The position numbers and the translations under genes were made by a program. Below are positions 10,989 through 12,345 of a stretch of 12,345 nt of DNA, piece after piece. Within the stretch, counting starts at the first letter, position 1. Each line of letters opens with the position of its first letter. Origin of the DNA: Firm-04 sp045617625 (GTDB lineage Bacteria > Bacillota > Clostridia > Oscillospirales > Ruminococcaceae); assembly GCA_045617625.1 (NCBI GenBank), contig JAZLJA010000001.1, positions 1 to 12,345 of the forward strand, given 5' to 3'. The notes under the pieces were generated by a model. That model was not told where the DNA came from, searched no databases, and worked only from the letters and a program-made list of their open reading frames with translations.

Positions 10989-12345
10989 TTATTCGAGCTC
11001 AAATGCACCCGTGTAAAGCTGATAATATGTGCCCTTCTCCGCGATCAGCTTTTCATGACTGCCGCGCTCAATAATTCGTCCGTGGTCAAGCACCATGATC
11101 ACATCTGAATTTTTGACCGTCGAAAGACGATGCGCGATCACAAACACCGTTCTGCCTTTCATCAGCGCATCCATGCCGCGCTGCACGATCGCCTCCGTGC
11201 GCGTGTCGATCGACGACGTTGCTTCATCCAGTATCATCACAGGCGGATCGGCAACCGCTGCACGCGCAATCGCGATCAGCTGGCGCTGCCCCTGCGACAA
11301 ATTCGCGCCGTTGTTGGCAAGTTCAGTGTCGTAGCCCTCAGGCAAACGCGTGATGAAATCATCCGCACCTGCAAGCTTCGCCGCCGCGATACATTCTTCA
11401 TCGGTCGCATCCAGTCTGCCGTAGCGGATGTTCTCCATGACACTGCCCGTGAACAGGTTCGTTTCCTGAAGCACAATGCCCAGCGACCGCCGCAGATCTG
11501 CCTTTTTGATTTTGTTGATGTTGATGCCGTCATATCTGATCTTGCCGTCTGCGATGTCGTAGAATCGGTTGATGAGGTTGGTGATGGTCGTTTTGCCTGC
11601 GCCCGTTGCGCCCACAAATGCGATTTTCTGTCCGGGCTCGGCATACACCGATACATCATGCAGCACGGTTTTTCCCTCAACATATGCAAAATCGACTTCG
11701 TTCATGGTCACTTCGCCCTGCAGGGGGGTATAGGTCACAGAACCGTCTGCGGTGTGCGGATGCTTCCATGCCCACTGATGGGTTCGGTCGTTTGTTTCGA
11801 TGAGATTGCCCTGTGCATCGGTTGCGGCATTCACCAGCGTGACATAGCCCTCATCGGCTTCGGGCTTTTCGTCCATCAGACCAAAAATACGCTCTGCGCC
11901 CGCAACTGCCATGACGATCGAGTTGATCTGCTGTGACACCGTGTTGACATTGCCCGTGAACTGCTTGGTCATGTTGAGGAAAGGCACCACGATGTCGATG
12001 CCGAATGCCAGACCGGAGATGGAGAAATTTCTGATGCCGCTGACGAGGAACAATCCGCCAACCGCCGCAATGATGACATACAGCACATTGCCGATGTTCA
12101 TGATGATCGGGGCAAGGCTGTTTGCATAAGCGTGTGCGTTGAAACTGTCCGTATAAAGGGCTTCGTTGATGGCATCAAAGTCCGCCTGACTCTGTTCTTC
12201 GTGGCAGAACACCTTGATGACCTTCTGACCGGACATCATCTCTTCGATGTAGCCGTTGAGAGCTCCGAGGTTCTTCTGCTGCCTGATGAAATACTTTCCG
12301 CTGAGTGTCGCCACCTTCTTGGCCGTTACAACCATGATCGCAACC
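10989..12345 (-). CDS. ABC exporter half-transporter, permease-ATPase fusion (N-terminus outside window)
   Basis: The C-terminal 451 codons of a type IV (MsbA/BmrA-like) ABC exporter subunit with fused membrane and ATPase domains; the frame runs past the right edge. Numbering from the Met codon at 12333-12335, membrane segments lie at about 74-98 and 105-122. The ATPase domain runs from about 205: Walker A GATGAGKTT at 242-250, Q-loop Gln290, signature LSQGQ at 346-350, Walker B VMILDEA at 366-372, and switch histidine His402 in AHRLS. All catalytic residues are intact, including Glu371. A linker at about 160-205 separates the two parts and is longer than in MsbA, as in many clostridial heterodimeric exporters, so a partner subunit gene is expected upstream beyond the window. 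The exported substrate is unknown. The gene stops two nt before repeat copy C. Confidence 0.92.
   Translation of the reverse strand, partial: VAIMVVTAKKVATLSGKYFIRQQKNLGALNGYIEEMMSGQKVIKVFCHEEQSQADFDAINEALYTDSFNAHAYANSLAPIIMNIGNVLYVIIAAVGGLFLVSGIRNFSISGLAFGIDIVVPFLNMTKQFTGNVNTVSQQINSIVMAVAGAERIFGLMDEKPEADEGYVTLVNAATDAQGNLIETNDRTHQWAWKHPHTADGSVTYTPLQGEVTMNEVDFAYVEGKTVLHDVSVYAEPGQKIAFVGATGAGKTTITNLINRFYDIADGKIRYDGININKIKKADLRRSLGIVLQETNLFTGSVMENIRYGRLDATDEECIAAAKLAGADDFITRLPEGYDTELANNGANLSQGQRQLIAIARAAVADPPVMILDEATSSIDTRTEAIVQRGMDALMKGRTVFVIAHRLSTVKNSDVIMVLDHGRIIERGSHEKLIAEKGTYYQLYTGAFELE

Overview
The window looks like chromosomal DNA of a fibre-degrading, low-GC-lineage Gram-positive gut or rumen bacterium, most probably a Ruminococcus-type member of the Oscillospiraceae. 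The main clue is a secreted glycoside hydrolase ending in a type I dockerin, which points to a cellulosome. Supporting clues are strong AGGAGG-type ribosome binding sites, TATAAT promoters, a DHHW-family surface protein and a clostridial-style ABC exporter. The species assignment is inference. No phage genes, transposase, tRNA, rRNA or CRISPR array is visible.

Layout. 1-1682 (+): the 3' end of recQ, overlapping a PHP-domain phosphoesterase gene by 8 bp. 1683-2040: a convergent gap filled by repeat copy A. 2041-3557 (-): a GNAT acetyltransferase gene followed by a DHHW-family exported protein gene, sharing one good promoter. 3725-4489 (+): a biotin-protein ligase without the DNA-binding domain, divergent from the GNAT gene. 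4624-6792 (+): a GH30 - F5/8C - dockerin enzyme with a palindrome in its leader. 6793-7152: repeat copy B. 7153-8115 (-): a membrane-anchored GH25 muramidase. 8264-10754 (+): a small four-helix membrane protein, then a tail-anchored double zinc-ribbon protein and a TPM-domain protein whose genes overlap by GTGA. 10755-10988: a strong terminator and repeat copy C. 10989-12345 (-): the 3' part of an ABC exporter half-transporter gene.

How genes may work together. RecQ and the PHP protein are translationally coupled and both act on nucleic acid. The GH30 enzyme would be docked on a cell-surface scaffoldin to attack plant polysaccharide; its scaffoldin is not in the window. The zinc-ribbon and TPM proteins form a coupled membrane pair of unknown role. 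The rest are ordinary housekeeping or envelope genes.

The least explained signal is a family of structured intergenic repeats. Three copies (A, B, C) carry a near-identical 15-nt end motif and a fixed order of hairpins. The loops are conserved while the stem sequences differ between copies but still pair. Four of the five end motifs start 3-28 nt past a stop codon, in the sense direction of the gene. The copies resemble a MITE-like element with a conserved RNA or single-stranded DNA fold.
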